In this document: piece after piece, positions 50,505-60,653 of the stretch
Layout of the letters: the number at the start of each line of letters is the position of its first letter
Position numbering within the stretch: position 1 is the stretch's first letter
Origin: Mycobacterium sp.
Lineage (GTDB): Bacteria > Actinomycetota > Actinomycetes > Mycobacteriales > Mycobacteriaceae
Length of the DNA stretch: 64,000 bases
Assembly (NCBI GenBank): GCA_023264735.1
Contig: JAHFVD010000036.1
Location: 1-64,000, forward strand
Direction: 5' to 3'
Made by a program: the position numbers and the translations under genes
Notes under the pieces: model-generated
Seen by the model: the letters and a program-made list of their open reading frames with translations, nothing else
The model's database searches: none
What the model was told of the DNA's origin: nothing

Positions 50505-51177
50505 GGTCGGTGTTCTTCAGCGTCGCGGCGTAGATGTCGACGTATTCCTGACCGGACAGCTCCATCAGCTCGTACATGACCTCGTCGATGACGGCGCGCT
50601 CGATGAACCGGTTGCCGGCCAGACCGTCGAACCGGGAGAAATCCATCGGCTTGCCGAAGCGCACCGTCACGCGGCCGAAGCGCCACATCTTCGATCCCGG
50701 CGGGTTCACGACGTCAGTTCCGATCATCGCGACCGGAATCACCGGCACCTGAGTTTCCAGCGCCAACCGAGCCAGCCCGGTCTTGCCCTTGTAGAGCCGG
50801 CCGTCCGGAGAGCGGGTGCCCTCGGGATACATGCAGATCAGCTTGCCCCGCTCAAGCAGCCGCTGGGCGGTGACCAGCGCGGCCTGAGCGGCGTCGGCGT
50901 CGGTGCGATCGATCGGCACATTTCCGGTCGCCGAGTAGAACCAGCGGTTGAACCAGCCCTTGATGCCGGTGCCGGTGAAATATTCGGACTTAGCCAGGAA
51001 CGTGATCCGCGGGCGCACCGCCAGCGGAAGGTAGAAGCTGTCGGCCACCGCCAGGTGATTGCTGGCTAGGATTACCGGTCCGGAGCGCGGAACGTATTCC
51101 AGCCCTTCCACTTTCGGCCGGCCCAGCAAGCGCAGCAGCGGACCCATGAAGATGTACTTGAACAGCCAGAACCACAT
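50446..51177 (-). CDS. 1-acyl-sn-glycerol-3-phosphate acyltransferase (PlsC type)
   Basis: 243 aa. Catalytic NHLAVAD block (His41, Asp46) and the phosphate-binding PEGTRS (118-123), with a hydrophobic N-terminus for membrane association. Makes phosphatidic acid from lysophosphatidate, or acylates a related polyol. Orthologue of Rv2182c. Overlaps the mannosyltransferase gene end to end by 59 nt. Confidence 0.95.
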   Translation of the reverse strand: MWFWLFKYIFMGPLLRLLGRPKVEGLEYVPRSGPVILASNHLAVADSFYLPLAVRPRITFLAKSEYFTGTGIKGWFNRWFYSATGNVPIDRTDADAAQAALVTAQRLLERGKLICMYPEGTRSPDGRLYKGKTGLARLALETQVPVIPVAMIGTDVVNPPGSKMWRFGRVTVRFGKPMDFSRFDGLAGNRFIERAVIDEVMYELMELSGQEYVDIYAATLKNTDPKPGGPGQPPARFPETAAG

Positions 51178-51249
51178 GGAGCCTCCCGATCAAGCCGCGC
51201 GCTTTCGGCTAACTCTACCCAGGCGCGCGGACACCGACCACAGGTCGCG

Positions 51250-51615
51250 TCATTCCTCGACGCTGACCGGGATGTGTTGGTAGCGGCTCGGCCCGGGGCC
51301 AGGTGAATCGGGACCGGGCTCGTCGGGCGGTGCACCCTCAGGTCCGGGCTCGTCGCCGCCCTCCTCGGCGACCATCGCCCGGATCATCGTCACAAGAGCC
51401 ACGCTGTGCTCGGCGACGACCGTCAGCAGCGGGTGCTGTTCACCGTTGGCCAGCGCGGCCAGCGCGCATACCGGGCACCACACCTGTTGGCATTTGCCCT
51501 GCGGGCTGCCTGCGGTCATCGCGGCACCGGCGCGGACAGCGGGGTCGAGCCGGTCCAGGATCGCCTGGGCCAGCGCGCGCAGTTCGGGCCCCAGGTCGGG
51601 ATGCGGGCCGTTCAC
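51250..51615 (-). CDS. Rv2183c-like small protein with a Cys motif
   Basis: 121 aa. The middle contains GKCQQVWCPVCALAAL, a likely zinc-binding Cys cluster, followed by a helix and an acidic Pro/Gly-rich tail. GTG 51615 overlaps the stop of the ArsA-like gene (GTGA), which sets the start. Same neighbour order as in M. tuberculosis. Function unknown; coupling to the ATPase suggests a partner role. Confidence 0.88.
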   Translation of the reverse strand: MNGPHPDLGPELRALAQAILDRLDPAVRAGAAMTAGSPQGKCQQVWCPVCALAALANGEQHPLLTVVAEHSVALVTMIRAMVAEEGGDEPGPEGAPPDEPGPDSPGPGPSRYQHIPVSVEE

Positions 51616-52898
51616 GCGGGCCACACCTCCGGGTTGGGTCGAAAGCGCACGGTCAGTTCGGTACCGCGCAGTGCCGCATCCACCACGATGCACCGCCGCA
51701 GAACCGACGCCAGTCGCACGCGGCGCCGCATCCCTGCGGCGCCGATGATCAAGTCGTCGTCGACCCGGCCCAGTGACAGCGTTCCCGGATCGATTTGCGG
51801 CAACTCTAGCCGCATGCGATAGATCGCATCGACTCCCGAACCCGATTCGCGATCCACCACAGGCTTCAGCGGCCCAGGTGGCGGCGAGCCGTCTCGCCGG
51901 CGCGCGCTGTCGAGCAGCTGGCCGAGTGCCTTGGCCCCGATCGGCTCGCCGGCCAGGTGCGGAGCGAGTACCAGCTGGACGTCGCCGATCGCGCCGGTGA
52001 GCTCGTCGAGCACCGCTTGTTGCTCGACGATCCGCTCGGAGTACCAGTCGAAGGCCGGATGCTCGGGCAGGTTGCGATACTCGTACGAATCGTCTTGGAC
52101 CAGAATCTGATTGACGAAGAGCTCAGCCACCCGCACCCCCATCAGCACCAGCGAGCCCAGGGTGCGCACGGCCTCGGCGGCCACCACCCGTTCGGCGGTG
52201 AGCACCAGATGCGCGCTGACCCGCTGGCCGTCGGTGAGCAGCGCGGACAATCCTTCGACACCGCCGCTGATCCCCTCGATCACCGCCACGGTGACAGCGC
52301 TGTGCGCGCTGTCGAGGGCTGCGCTCAGCCGGCGATGCCGCGGCCAGGCCCGCTCGATGTACATCGCGAATGCCGCGGGCAGTGTCAGCATCCGCATGGC
52401 GTCGGCGGTCGAGGCACAGTCGACGACGACGTAGTCCCACCGGCCCGAGTCGGCCAGCGCGGCCACCTCGGCTAGGCCGAGCACCTCCTGAATCCCTGGC
52501 AGCGCGGAAAGCTCCTCCGGGGCAACGTCTTTGAGATCAGAGTCCGGGAACCTGGCGGCCAGCACCGGTGCGATGGCCCGCCATCTGCCCTCCAGTAGCG
52601 CCAGGGTGTCCAGGGCGAGTGCATCGAGGTGCCCGCCGCCGACGGCGTCGGTGCCCTCCTCGGTGAGAATCCGAACCGGCTCGCGCCCACCGGTCGGCGG
52701 CACGGCGACACCGAGGACATCGCCCAATGAGTGGGCCTGGTCGGTGGACACCGCCAGCACCCGTTCGCCGGCCAGCGCCGCGCGCACCGCCGTCGCCGAG
52801 GCCAGCGTCGACTTGCCCACCCCGCCCTTGCCGACGAAGAAGCTGATCCGGGCCTGGTCAGTCAGGCCCGCATCGGCGGGGGCGTCACCGGGTGTCAC
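51612..52898 (-). CDS. ArsA/GET3-like ATPase (Rv2184c homologue)
   Basis: 428 aa. Deviant Walker A FFVGKGGVGKSTLASA (20-35), switch-like VSTDQAHSLGDVLG, and VVVDCASTADAMRMLTLP. These belong to the ArsA/GET3/MinD-type SIMIBI NTPases. The C-terminal part (about 330-428) holds an ArsA_HSP20-like beta domain. Neither arsenite genes nor a tail-anchor system is nearby, so the client is unknown. GTG 52898 touches the stop of the SRPBCC gene without a gap. Confidence 0.93.
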   Translation of the reverse strand: MTPGDAPADAGLTDQARISFFVGKGGVGKSTLASATAVRAALAGERVLAVSTDQAHSLGDVLGVAVPPTGGREPVRILTEEGTDAVGGGHLDALALDTLALLEGRWRAIAPVLAARFPDSDLKDVAPEELSALPGIQEVLGLAEVAALADSGRWDYVVVDCASTADAMRMLTLPAAFAMYIERAWPRHRRLSAALDSAHSAVTVAVIEGISGGVEGLSALLTDGQRVSAHLVLTAERVVAAEAVRTLGSLVLMGVRVAELFVNQILVQDDSYEYRNLPEHPAFDWYSERIVEQQAVLDELTGAIGDVQLVLAPHLAGEPIGAKALGQLLDSARRRDGSPPPGPLKPVVDRESGSGVDAIYRMRLELPQIDPGTLSLGRVDDDLIIGAAGMRRRVRLASVLRRCIVVDAALRGTELTVRFRPNPEVWPA

Positions 52899-53333
52899 TC
52901 AGCCCTCGACCCATTTCTTCAGGTCCTTGAGCGCGGTGTCGGTGAGCCGCCGCTCAGCCTTGCGCTTGAGTAGCCCGATCATCGGGATGACCAGGTCCAC
53001 TGACAGTTCGTAGGTGACATCGGTTCCAGAACCCTTGGGGACCAACGTATATGCGCCGTCAAGCGCCCTCAGCAGCGAGCTCGACACCAGCGACCAGCGC
53101 ACCGACTTGCGGTCGGCGGGCCACTCGTAGGACAGCACCATGGTGTCCTTGAGCACCGCGGCGTCCAACAGCAGCCGGGCGGTCAGCGGGTAACCCTGTT
53201 CGTCGGATTCGAGAACCTCGGTCTCCTTGTATTCCGAGACCCACTGCGGGTACGCACCGATATCGGCGATGACGTCCATCACAGTGCGGGGATCCGCGTC
53301 GATGTAGATGGTCTGCGCCGTCTTGTCAGCCAC
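52899..53333 (-). CDS. SRPBCC/START-like protein (Rv2185c homologue)
   Basis: 144 aa, the same length as Rv2185c. Polyketide-cyclase/coenzyme-Q-binding-like helix-grip fold: TIYIDADPRTVMDVIADIGA at the N-terminus and a C-terminal helix KRKAERRLTDTALKDLKKWV. Such proteins bind hydrophobic ligands. First of three tightly linked genes with the ArsA-like ATPase. GTG 53333. Confidence 0.93.
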   Translation of the reverse strand: MADKTAQTIYIDADPRTVMDVIADIGAYPQWVSEYKETEVLESDEQGYPLTARLLLDAAVLKDTMVLSYEWPADRKSVRWSLVSSSLLRALDGAYTLVPKGSGTDVTYELSVDLVIPMIGLLKRKAERRLTDTALKDLKKWVEG

Positions 53334-53430
53334 TGTTGCCAATTCCCGTCGCTTTGCGCTGCGCGACCCGAGACGATCGCGCTCCCTCGGCCACAAACGG
53401 TACCCTCCCGGCCCAGGGTGTGACCCGATA

Positions 53431-53826
53431 TCAGTGCCGGGGTGCGACGCCCACCGGGCGTGCCGCCTCCAGCGTGGTTTTCACCTCGAACGCCATCCGT
53501 TTCCCGGCGACCCGACGTGCGTGGTTCAGCTTGGGCAGCTTCATCTTGGCCAGTTGCCAGGCCGCGACACCGGACGGCTCGGCGTGCAGAAAGTAGTGCA
53601 GCAGCACGCCGTCCAGCACCGGCTCGAGCCAGATTTCCATGGTGCCGGTCAGCGGACCGGTGACCGTCCAGCGCACGCCTTTGTCGGCGCGGTCCTCGAC
53701 GACCTCCAGCCGCAGATCCGGCCACCACCGCCGCCAGTTCGTGCGATCGTTGACCGCACGCCCCACCGCCACCGGATCCGCTGCGACGAACGTCTCGTCG
53801 GCGACCTGGATGCTGTTCATGGCCAT
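53431..53826 (-). CDS. SRPBCC-like protein (Rv2186c homologue)
   Basis: 131 aa, another helix-grip ligand-binding protein: [20 protein letters not shown] then [19 protein letters not shown] 53826 ([10 protein letters not shown]), with ATG 53820 also possible; the frame extends upstream over the fadD15 start and is discarded there. Divergent from fadD15 with a 58-bp gap. Confidence 0.9.
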   Translation of the reverse strand: MAMNSIQVADETFVAADPVAVGRAVNDRTNWRRWWPDLRLEVVEDRADKGVRWTVTGPLTGTMEIWLEPVLDGVLLHYFLHAEPSGVAAWQLAKMKLPKLNHARRVAGKRMAFEVKTTLEAARPVGVAPRH

Positions 53827-53884
53827 TAGCTTCACATATCCGACCCCCGCGGCCACCGCCCGCCCGTTGACTACGCTGGTTGGC

Positions 53885-55669
53885 ATGCGTGAATACAGCG
53901 TTCCCGCGTCGTTCACCATCGGTGAACACGACAACGTCGCCAGCTCTGTCTACGCCTACGAGCGCACCGATCCGGACTACGTGATCGCCCAGCGCCTCGT
54001 CGACGGAGCCTGGACGGACGTCACCTGTGCCGAGTTGGCCGCCCAGATCCGCTCGGCGGCCCTGGGATTGATCGCCCACGGGGTGCAGGCCGGTGACCGG
54101 GTGGCGATCCTGTCGGCGACCCGTTACGAGTGGGTCATTCTCGATTACGCGATCCTGTCGATCGGCGGGGTCACCGTCCCCATCTACGAGACGTCCTCGG
54201 CCGAGCAGGTCCAGTGGGTGCTGGAGGATTCCGGGGCGGTACTGGCGTTCACCGAGACCGAGGCACACGCGCAGATGGTCGCCGAGCTGCGCGGCGTGCT
54301 ACCCGCGCTGGGCAAGGCTCTGTGCATCGAAGCGCTCGACGAGCTGGCCGCGGCGGGGGCCGGCACCGAATCCGCCGAGCTGGACCGCCGGCTGGCCGAG
54401 CTGCGGTCCACCGACCCGGCGACCCTGATCTACACCTCGGGCACCACCGGCCGCCCCAAGGGCGTCCAGCTGACCCACGCCAATCTGCTTTCCGAAATCC
54501 GTGGCGCCACAACCTGTTTCCCGACGCTGCTGCGCCAGAACGAACGGCTGCTGGTTTTCCTCCCGCTGGCGCACGTGCTGGCGCGCGGCCTGTCGATGAC
54601 GGCGATCGCCAACAAGGTGACCGTCGGCTACACCAGCGACATCAAGAACCTGGTGCCGATGCTGCAGGTGTTCAAGCCGACGATCGTCGTGTCGGTGCCC
54701 CGGGTGTTCGAAAAGGTCTACAACACAGCGGAGTTGAACGCCCGCGACAGCGGCAAGGGCCGGATCTTCGAGCTGGCCGCCAAGACCGCGATCGCCTACA
54801 GCGAGGCGCTGGCAACGGGGTCACCGAACCTGCTGCTGAAGGCCGGTCACGCCGTCTTCGACCGGCTGGTCTACGGCAAGCTGCGCGCCGCTCTCGGTGG
54901 CAACTGCCACGCCGCGATCTCCGGTGGCGCGCCGCTTGGTAAACGGCTGGGCCACTTCTACCGCGGCGTCGGACTGTCGATCTACGAGGGCTATGGGCTC
55001 ACCGAGACCAGCGCGGCGATCACGGTGAACCGGATCGGCGAGCTCAAGGTGGGTACCGTCGGAAAGCTGGTACCGGGCAACAGCATGGCAGTCGCCGAGG
55101 ACGGCGAGCTGCTGGTCAAGGGCGGCGTGGTGTTCGACGGCTACTGGCGCAACGAGAAGGCCACCACCGAGGCGATCATCGACGGGTGGTTCCACACCGG
55201 TGACCTGGCCAGCGTGGATGCCGACGGCTTCTTGTCGATCACCGGCCGCAAGAAAGAACTCATCGTGACCGCGGGCGGCAAGAACGTCGCGCCCGCCGTG
55301 CTCGAGGATGCGCTGCGCGCCCATCCGCTGATCAGCCAGGCGATGGCCGTCGGCGACAACCAGCCGTTCATCGGCGTGCTGATCGCGATCGACCCCGAGT
55401 CGTTCGACGTGTGGAAGTCCCACCACGGCAAGCCGGCCGGCGCCTCGGTCGGTGATCTGCGGGAGGATCCCGATCTGGTCGCCGAGATCGAATTGGCCAT
55501 CAAGGACGCCAATCAGCATGTGTCACATGCGGAGTCGATCCGCAAGTTCCGGATTCTGCCGTCCGACTTCACCGAAGCGACCGGCGAGCTGACGCCGACG
55601 CTGAAGGTCAAGCGCAATGTGGTTGCGGAGAAGTTCGCCGACGAGATCGCGGCGATCTATACGAAGTGA
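53885..55669 (+). CDS. fadD15: Long-chain fatty acid-CoA ligase FadD15
   Basis: 594 aa acyl-CoA synthetase of the ANL superfamily. AMP-binding P-loop [13 protein letters not shown] (about 181-193), adenylate motif [32 protein letters not shown], and the A10 lysine region [14 protein letters not shown]. It activates long fatty acids. ATG 53885; upstream frame extension is antisense to the Rv2186c-like gene. The last 62 nt overlap the acyltransferase-3 gene. Confidence 0.97.
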   Translation: MREYSVPASFTIGEHDNVASSVYAYERTDPDYVIAQRLVDGAWTDVTCAELAAQIRSAALGLIAHGVQAGDRVAILSATRYEWVILDYAILSIGGVTVPIYETSSAEQVQWVLEDSGAVLAFTETEAHAQMVAELRGVLPALGKALCIEALDELAAAGAGTESAELDRRLAELRSTDPATLIYTSGTTGRPKGVQLTHANLLSEIRGATTCFPTLLRQNERLLVFLPLAHVLARGLSMTAIANKVTVGYTSDIKNLVPMLQVFKPTIVVSVPRVFEKVYNTAELNARDSGKGRIFELAAKTAIAYSEALATGSPNLLLKAGHAVFDRLVYGKLRAALGGNCHAAISGGAPLGKRLGHFYRGVGLSIYEGYGLTETSAAITVNRIGELKVGTVGKLVPGNSMAVAEDGELLVKGGVVFDGYWRNEKATTEAIIDGWFHTGDLASVDADGFLSITGRKKELIVTAGGKNVAPAVLEDALRAHPLISQAMAVGDNQPFIGVLIAIDPESFDVWKSHHGKPAGASVGDLREDPDLVAEIELAIKDANQHVSHAESIRKFRILPSDFTEATGELTPTLKVKRNVVAEKFADEIAAIYTK

Positions 55670-56786
55670 GCCGGTGCAGCAGCCAGGCCAACGGAATCGT
55701 GACGCCCAGCGTCAGCAGGTACAGGCCCAGCAGTGAGCCGGTGAACAACGGCCACCCCAGCACCGCGCCCAGCACGACGGCCATCACCAGCACGTGCAGC
55801 AGGAAGATCTCGTAGGAGATCTCTCCGAGCCACACCACGGGCTTGCTGCTCAACACCCGGTCGAACAGCCCGCGCCCGCCCAGCGTCGGCGCCGCCACGA
55901 CCAGCGTCGCGATCGCGGCATAGAGCAGCGCCTTGGTCAGCGGCTCCCACAGTGGCACCGGACCCATGGTGACCGCACCGGCCAGCGGGGTGGACACCAC
56001 CAGGTAGAGCACCATCGCCGCCGGCACCAGGAGCCCGGCCCGCCAGCGCACCCCCATGACGTTCAGCACGGCCACCGCCATCCCGCCCGCGAACGGGGCC
56101 AGCTGCGCAGGCAGCCACATCCCTGCCGAGTTCGGCAGCCAGTCGCCTGCGTTGAGCACGAGCAACCACAGCGGACCGATCGCGGCCAATGCGGCCAGCC
56201 CGGCCAGCAGCCGGATCGGGCGCCATCGGTCACCGCACAGCACCACCAGCAGCAGATGCGCCAGCAGCGGCAGCACCGCGTAGAACGCCACCTCCACGGC
56301 CAGGCTCCACGTCTGCGACAAGCCCCGATGCAGGTAGGTCAGCAGATAGTTGTCGGTGTAGATCTGGGTCAGCGTGAGGTGGCGGATCAGGCCCGCGAGG
56401 CTCTGGCCGGGGTTGGGGCCGGTCGAATAGAACGAGTAGACGCCGTAGGCCGCCACGACGGTCACCACGTAGGCGGGCATGATCCGGCGCAGCCGGCGCC
56501 GGGCGTAGACCCGGGTCGACGGTGCCGCTGTCGCGTCGGCCGCGGCGACGACCCACGGGCGGAACAGCAGGAAGCCCGACAACGCGAAGAAGATCGACAC
56601 GCCGACCTCGAGCCGCGCCCACACCAGGCCGATGAAACCGTGGGTCAGCTTGCCGGTCGCGAAGGCGGCGTGGGTGCCGACCACCAGCAGGGCCGCCAGC
56701 GCCCGCAGCCCGGTCAGCGAGTCCAGCCGCCCATCCACCGACCGGGATACACCGGTGCGGAGGTCGAGTTCAGGGCTGGCGAGCAC
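55608..56786 (-). CDS. Acyltransferase-3 family membrane protein
   Basis: 392 aa, about ten hydrophobic helices. The N-terminal block [23 protein letters not shown] carries the conserved Arg and His of the family, followed by [17 protein letters not shown] and [12 protein letters not shown]. These enzymes O-acylate envelope glycans or lipids. GTG 56786. Not present between fadD15 and pimB' in M. tuberculosis; together with the following cutinase gene it is an insertion into a conserved block. It overlaps fadD15 by 62 nt. Confidence 0.92.
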   Translation of the reverse strand: MLASPELDLRTGVSRSVDGRLDSLTGLRALAALLVVGTHAAFATGKLTHGFIGLVWARLEVGVSIFFALSGFLLFRPWVVAAADATAAPSTRVYARRRLRRIMPAYVVTVVAAYGVYSFYSTGPNPGQSLAGLIRHLTLTQIYTDNYLLTYLHRGLSQTWSLAVEVAFYAVLPLLAHLLLVVLCGDRWRPIRLLAGLAALAAIGPLWLLVLNAGDWLPNSAGMWLPAQLAPFAGGMAVAVLNVMGVRWRAGLLVPAAMVLYLVVSTPLAGAVTMGPVPLWEPLTKALLYAAIATLVVAAPTLGGRGLFDRVLSSKPVVWLGEISYEIFLLHVLVMAVVLGAVLGWPLFTGSLLGLYLLTLGVTIPLAWLLHRLTSYRSPRSRRRTSPQPHCA

Positions 56787-56803
56787 CCGCGCGAGGGTAC
56801 GCC

Positions 56804-57454
56804 TCAGACCAGGCCGGCCACGAACGCCGCTGCCTGGTCGGGGTATGGCGCCAGCTCGTAGGAACTGTGCGCGCCGCGGTCACGTCCGTCCGAGCAGATC
56901 GGGTCACCACCGCTGCACAGATCGATCGCGCGGCCGGCGAACTGGCCGGTGCTCGACAGCGGTGAGCCGAACCGGGTCCCGGGATTGCCGAACACCGCGA
57001 CCGCGGCGACCTGACCGGCGCTGGCCGGTGGTAGTGGCGGCGCCGACCCGATACTGCCGATCCGCTGCCCGACCGGTGGCACCCCGGCCAGCATCGACAC
57101 CGCGGCCGCACCCTGGGAGAACCCGCCGAGCACCAGCGAGGTCTGCGGGCACCGGGCACCCATATCCGCAATGCGGGCGGCGGCGTCGTCGGCGCCGGAC
57201 GCTGCAGCGAGGAAGTTCAGGCTGGCCGGGTAGTTCACCGCGTAGGTGTCCATGGTCCGCCCACCCAGCCGCGGCGCGAGCGCATCGGCGAAGGCCTGGC
57301 CCACCCGTCCGATACCGGGCGGCTCACCGGTACCGCGGGCGAAGATCACCTCGACGTCGGGGCAGTCGGCGGCCCGCGCGACACCGACGGGGGCAAGCAG
57401 TGCCGCCGCGGCGGTCAGGACAGCGCCGAGTGCAGCGACCCGGGTCGTGCTCAT
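56804..57454 (-). CDS. Secreted cutinase-like serine esterase
   Basis: 216 aa. Signal peptide with ARA cleavage near residue 28. Mature domain starts ADCPDVEVIFARGTGEPPGIG, the classic cutinase opening. Nucleophile Ser113 in GGFSQG, Asp183 in GGDPIC and His195 in GAHSSY form the triad; Cys31-Cys102 and Cys179-Cys186 are the expected disulfides. Mycobacterial members hydrolyse lipids or esters outside the cell. ATG 57454 is 10 nt after the pimB' stop, with a 17-nt gap to the acyltransferase. Confidence 0.95.
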   Translation of the reverse strand: MSTTRVAALGAVLTAAAALLAPVGVARAADCPDVEVIFARGTGEPPGIGRVGQAFADALAPRLGGRTMDTYAVNYPASLNFLAAASGADDAAARIADMGARCPQTSLVLGGFSQGAAAVSMLAGVPPVGQRIGSIGSAPPLPPASAGQVAAVAVFGNPGTRFGSPLSSTGQFAGRAIDLCSGGDPICSDGRDRGAHSSYELAPYPDQAAAFVAGLV

Positions 57455-57464
57455 CGGCACATCG

Positions 57465-58619
57465 TCACACGGTGTGGGGGTCCCCACGCAGGAGTTCGGA
57501 AAGCCGCGCGGTGTGGGCGGCCCAGTTCCAGTCCGTCTCGACCCACTGCCGGCCGGCCTCCCCCATCCGCGCGGCCAGCGCGGGATCGGCGAGGATGCCC
57601 GAGACGGAGTCGGCGATCTGCTCGACCGAGCGCCCGTCGACCACCTGGCCGGTCTCCCCCTGCTTGACGGCTTCGGGTGCGCCGCCCGAATCACCGGCGA
57701 CCACCGGCACCCCGGTGGCCGACGCCTCCAGGAACACGATGCCCAGCCCTTCCACGTCTAGCCCGGAACCCCTTGTGCGGCAAGGCATCGCAAACACGTC
57801 GGCCATCGCGTAGTGGCCCGGCAGTTCGGCGCTGGGCACCGCCCCGGTGAAGATGACGTGATCGCTCACCCCGACGTTGTCCGCCAGCTTGTGCAGGTCC
57901 TCGGCGTAGGGTCCACCGCCGACGATCACCAGGACGGCGTCGTCGACGCGGCGGCGGATGTCGGGCAGCGCTTTGATGAGCATGTCCTGGCCTTTGCGCG
58001 GTACCAGCCGGGACAGGCAGACGACCGTCGGCCGCTGGCCCAGGCCGTAGCGGCTGCGCAGTTCGGCCCTGGCCGCGGGGTTGGGCCGGAACCGGTCGGA
58101 GTCGACGCCGGGCGGCAGGTGTTCCAGGGCGGCATCGCGGCCGAACGCGGAGGCGAACCGGCCGCGGGTGTAGTGACTGATGAACGTCACGACGTCGGTG
58201 TCCTCACCGATGCGCCGCAACGCCGAGCGAGCGACGGGCAGCATCGACCAGCCCACCTCGTGGCCGTGGGTGCTGGCCAGCACCCGGTGCGCCCCCGCGC
58301 TGCGGGCCCGGTTGGCCAGCAGCGCCAGCGGTGCCGCCGCGCCGAACCACACCGTTTCGATGCCGTGCTCGGCGATCAGGGCTCGCATCCGGCGGTCCAC
58401 GCCCGGCTCGGGCAGCATCAGCGTGCCGGGGTGGCGCACGATGCGGTAGCCGGCCGCCTTGTCGTAGTCCTGCGCGCCCTTCCACTTCGGGGCGTAGACA
58501 GTCAGCTCATGTTCGCCGCTGTCGGCGAGCCGGCCGACGAAATGCTCGAGATAGGACTGGATGCCGCCACGGCGGGGCGGAAAGTCATTGGTGACCAGCA
58601 GGACCCGCGTCATCGCCAC
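57465..58619 (-). CDS. pimB: GDP-mannose-dependent PIM mannosyltransferase PimB'
   Basis: 384 aa GT4 glycosyltransferase that makes Ac1PIM2 from Ac1PIM1 on the cytoplasmic side. GT-B fold: N-domain VTNDFPPRRGGIQSYLEHFVG, donor site VCLSRLVPRKGQD and the C-domain EGLGIVFLEASATGVPVVAG with the conserved Glu pair. GTG 58619 or ATG 58613. Orthologue of Rv2188c. It supplies the anchor on which the nearby LM/LAM mannosyltransferases build. Confidence 0.97.
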   Translation of the reverse strand: MAMTRVLLVTNDFPPRRGGIQSYLEHFVGRLADSGEHELTVYAPKWKGAQDYDKAAGYRIVRHPGTLMLPEPGVDRRMRALIAEHGIETVWFGAAAPLALLANRARSAGAHRVLASTHGHEVGWSMLPVARSALRRIGEDTDVVTFISHYTRGRFASAFGRDAALEHLPPGVDSDRFRPNPAARAELRSRYGLGQRPTVVCLSRLVPRKGQDMLIKALPDIRRRVDDAVLVIVGGGPYAEDLHKLADNVGVSDHVIFTGAVPSAELPGHYAMADVFAMPCRTRGSGLDVEGLGIVFLEASATGVPVVAGDSGGAPEAVKQGETGQVVDGRSVEQIADSVSGILADPALAARMGEAGRQWVETDWNWAAHTARLSELLRGDPHTV

Positions 58620-58624
58620 CTACG

Positions 58625-59428
58625 CTAGCGGGTCAGCCACTGCGCCCAGCGGGCGCGTAGCTCGGCGGTGTCGGTGCCGAGCGCGCGGCGCACTGCGGTG
58701 TCGAAGTCGCCGTGACCAGGCCCGCACGCCTCGACGTAGAGCCGGCGCAGCGCATCGACGCCATAGCTGTCGGCGACGAATCGGGCGAACCACCACGCGC
58801 GGTCGTAGCCCCGCTCGCGCTGCGGCCCGGCCACATCCAGGTCGGCGTCGGTGGGCAGCGCGGTGTCCGCCGCGGCGTCCCGCGGTAGCGGCTCCGGTGG
58901 CCGTGCGACGAAATCGGCCACCCCTTCGAGCAGCCAGCGCGGGGCGTCCAGTGCGGTGTCGGCGCGGGCGGCGAGATGAAACAGCTCGTGGGTCAACACA
59001 ATTCGCAGTGAACCGGCGCTCATGTTGGCAGCGCCGGGCGCGAACACCATGCGCTGCCCGCTGGCGTGGTGGTGCGCGAAGTCGACGTGGTCGGCGACCG
59101 ACACCGCGGCGATGTCTTCCCAATCGCCGTCCGGGGCCAGACCGGCCTGGGCGACGAACTGTGACTGCGAGTCGGTGGCGATCACGACGATCTCGTGGTC
59201 CCAGTCGGTGCCCCAGAACTTCTCGACCGCTCCGACGGCGTCGCCGATGTCACCGGCGATCCGGGTGAGCAGGCCGTCAGTGTGGGCACCGCCCAGGCTG
59301 ATCAGCCGCACGGTGCGGCCGTCACCCACGACCAGGGGGGCCGGTGCCGGAACGGCGGTGTGCGGTGACAGTGGCGGCGCGGACGGCGCGGCGATCAGGA
59401 CCGATGCCGCGAGCAGTTCGGCGACCAA
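58625..59428 (-). CDS. Exported HExxH protein (Rv2189c homologue), putative metallopeptidase
   Basis: 267 aa. The N-terminus is short and hydrophobic with an SAPP-type end (about 1-18), suggesting export, but TTG 59428 is a weak start. The middle holds VLTHELFHLAAR with His147, Glu148, His151, and WLLEGVADF with Glu168, a complete gluzincin-type zinc site. Conserved beside pimB' in M. tuberculosis, where it is unassigned. A peptidase role is inferred from the motif. Confidence 0.85.
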   Translation of the reverse strand: MVAELLAASVLIAAPSAPPLSPHTAVPAPAPLVVGDGRTVRLISLGGAHTDGLLTRIAGDIGDAVGAVEKFWGTDWDHEIVVIATDSQSQFVAQAGLAPDGDWEDIAAVSVADHVDFAHHHASGQRMVFAPGAANMSAGSLRIVLTHELFHLAARADTALDAPRWLLEGVADFVARPPEPLPRDAAADTALPTDADLDVAGPQRERGYDRAWWFARFVADSYGVDALRRLYVEACGPGHGDFDTAVRRALGTDTAELRARWAQWLTR

Positions 59429-59471
59429 GGCGACGGCGACGACGGCGGTGAGCCGCCTTCGCCGCGATGGG

Positions 59472-60653
59472 TCAGTAGCGGCGGACGTTGTAGATCGGGG
59501 CGTTGTTCACCGGGGAGATCATCACCGGCCGGCCGAACGTCGAGGCGTGGACCATCATCCCGTCACCGATGTAGATCGCCGTATGCGAGGCGTCGGAGTA
59601 GTAGTTCACGACGTCGCCGGGCTGCATCTGATCCATGGACACCGGCTGGCCGCCATTGGCCAGGGCCTGGCTGGAGTGCGGCAGGAAGATCCCGGCCTGC
59701 TGGAAGGCCCACATCACCAGGCCGGAGCAGTCGAACTGGGTGGGACCGGAGCCACCCCAGACGTACGGGTCGCCGATCCGGGTGAGAGCGGCCTGCACAG
59801 CGACGGCGCGCTGGTCACTACCCGGGCCGGGCACGGGCACAGCGGCCATCGGAATGACCTGGGCGGCGTCCGGTGGCGGCGGGGCGTCGGGCGGCGGGGG
59901 CAAAGCCGGCAGTGCGTCCGGCGGCGGCGCGTCGGCCAGCGGCGGCAGTCCGGCGGGGGCGCCCAGCGCCAGGATGTCGGCCGGCGGCGACGGTCCGGGG
60001 GCGGCCAGCGCCGTCCGCTGATCGGGGGTCAACGTCTGGTAGCGCGACTTCACCGCCGAGATCTGTACCTGCAGCTGGGATTGCTTGCGCTGCAGGTCAG
60101 CGCGCACGGCCGCGGCCTGTTCGGCAGCCGTCTTGGCGTCGGCCGCCGATTTGGCCGAGGCGGCCTCGGCCTCGCGGAGTTGGTCATTGGCCCGCCGATA
60201 GTTCTCCATCTGGGCGGACATCTCGGTGGCCGTCGCGCGCTGCACGGTCAGTTTGTCGATCAGGCCCTGCGGCGACTCGGCGGTCAAGATGGCGCTCAGG
60301 CCGTCGGTGCTGCCCCCCATGTAAACCGCGACAGCAAATTTGTCGACGGAGACCTGATAGGTAGCCAACTGGGCTTTGGCCGCGTCGGCGGCGGCGAGGT
60401 CGTCCGTGTGCTTCTTTTCGGCGGCACCCACTGCTTGCAGCTTCTTGTCAAGATCAAGCTGAGCGGAATGCATCGACTCGGTGAGTTGTTCTGCCTGTCG
60501 CGACAGCTCGTTCAGCTTTGCCACACCGTCTTCGGCGGGGTCGGCATGGACCGATCCGGAGATAACAGACGCAAAGAGTGTGAGCCCCGCAATCCCACCT
60601 ACTAGAGGGCGTTTGAAAACGCGTTTAGTCAGGTACCTGCGGTCAAAGCTCAA
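59472..60653 (-). CDS. NlpC/P60 peptidoglycan hydrolase (Rv2190c homologue)
   Basis: 393 aa secreted D-gamma-glutamyl-L-diamino acid endopeptidase type. Signal peptide (about 1-37, HADPAED after it), long coiled coil (about 45-200), a Pro/Ala-rich linker (PPPPDAPPPPDAAQ) and the C-terminal NlpC/P60 domain with Cys309 (QFDCSGLVMW), His357 (SHTAIYIG) and His369 (MMVHAS). The coiled coil is typical for auto-inhibited or partner-activated hydrolases. Orthologue affects virulence and wall structure in M. tuberculosis. Confidence 0.96.
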   Translation of the reverse strand: MSFDRRYLTKRVFKRPLVGGIAGLTLFASVISGSVHADPAEDGVAKLNELSRQAEQLTESMHSAQLDLDKKLQAVGAAEKKHTDDLAAADAAKAQLATYQVSVDKFAVAVYMGGSTDGLSAILTAESPQGLIDKLTVQRATATEMSAQMENYRRANDQLREAEAASAKSAADAKTAAEQAAAVRADLQRKQSQLQVQISAVKSRYQTLTPDQRTALAAPGPSPPADILALGAPAGLPPLADAPPPDALPALPPPPDAPPPPDAAQVIPMAAVPVPGPGSDQRAVAVQAALTRIGDPYVWGGSGPTQFDCSGLVMWAFQQAGIFLPHSSQALANGGQPVSMDQMQPGDVVNYYSDASHTAIYIGDGMMVHASTFGRPVMISPVNNAPIYNVRRY

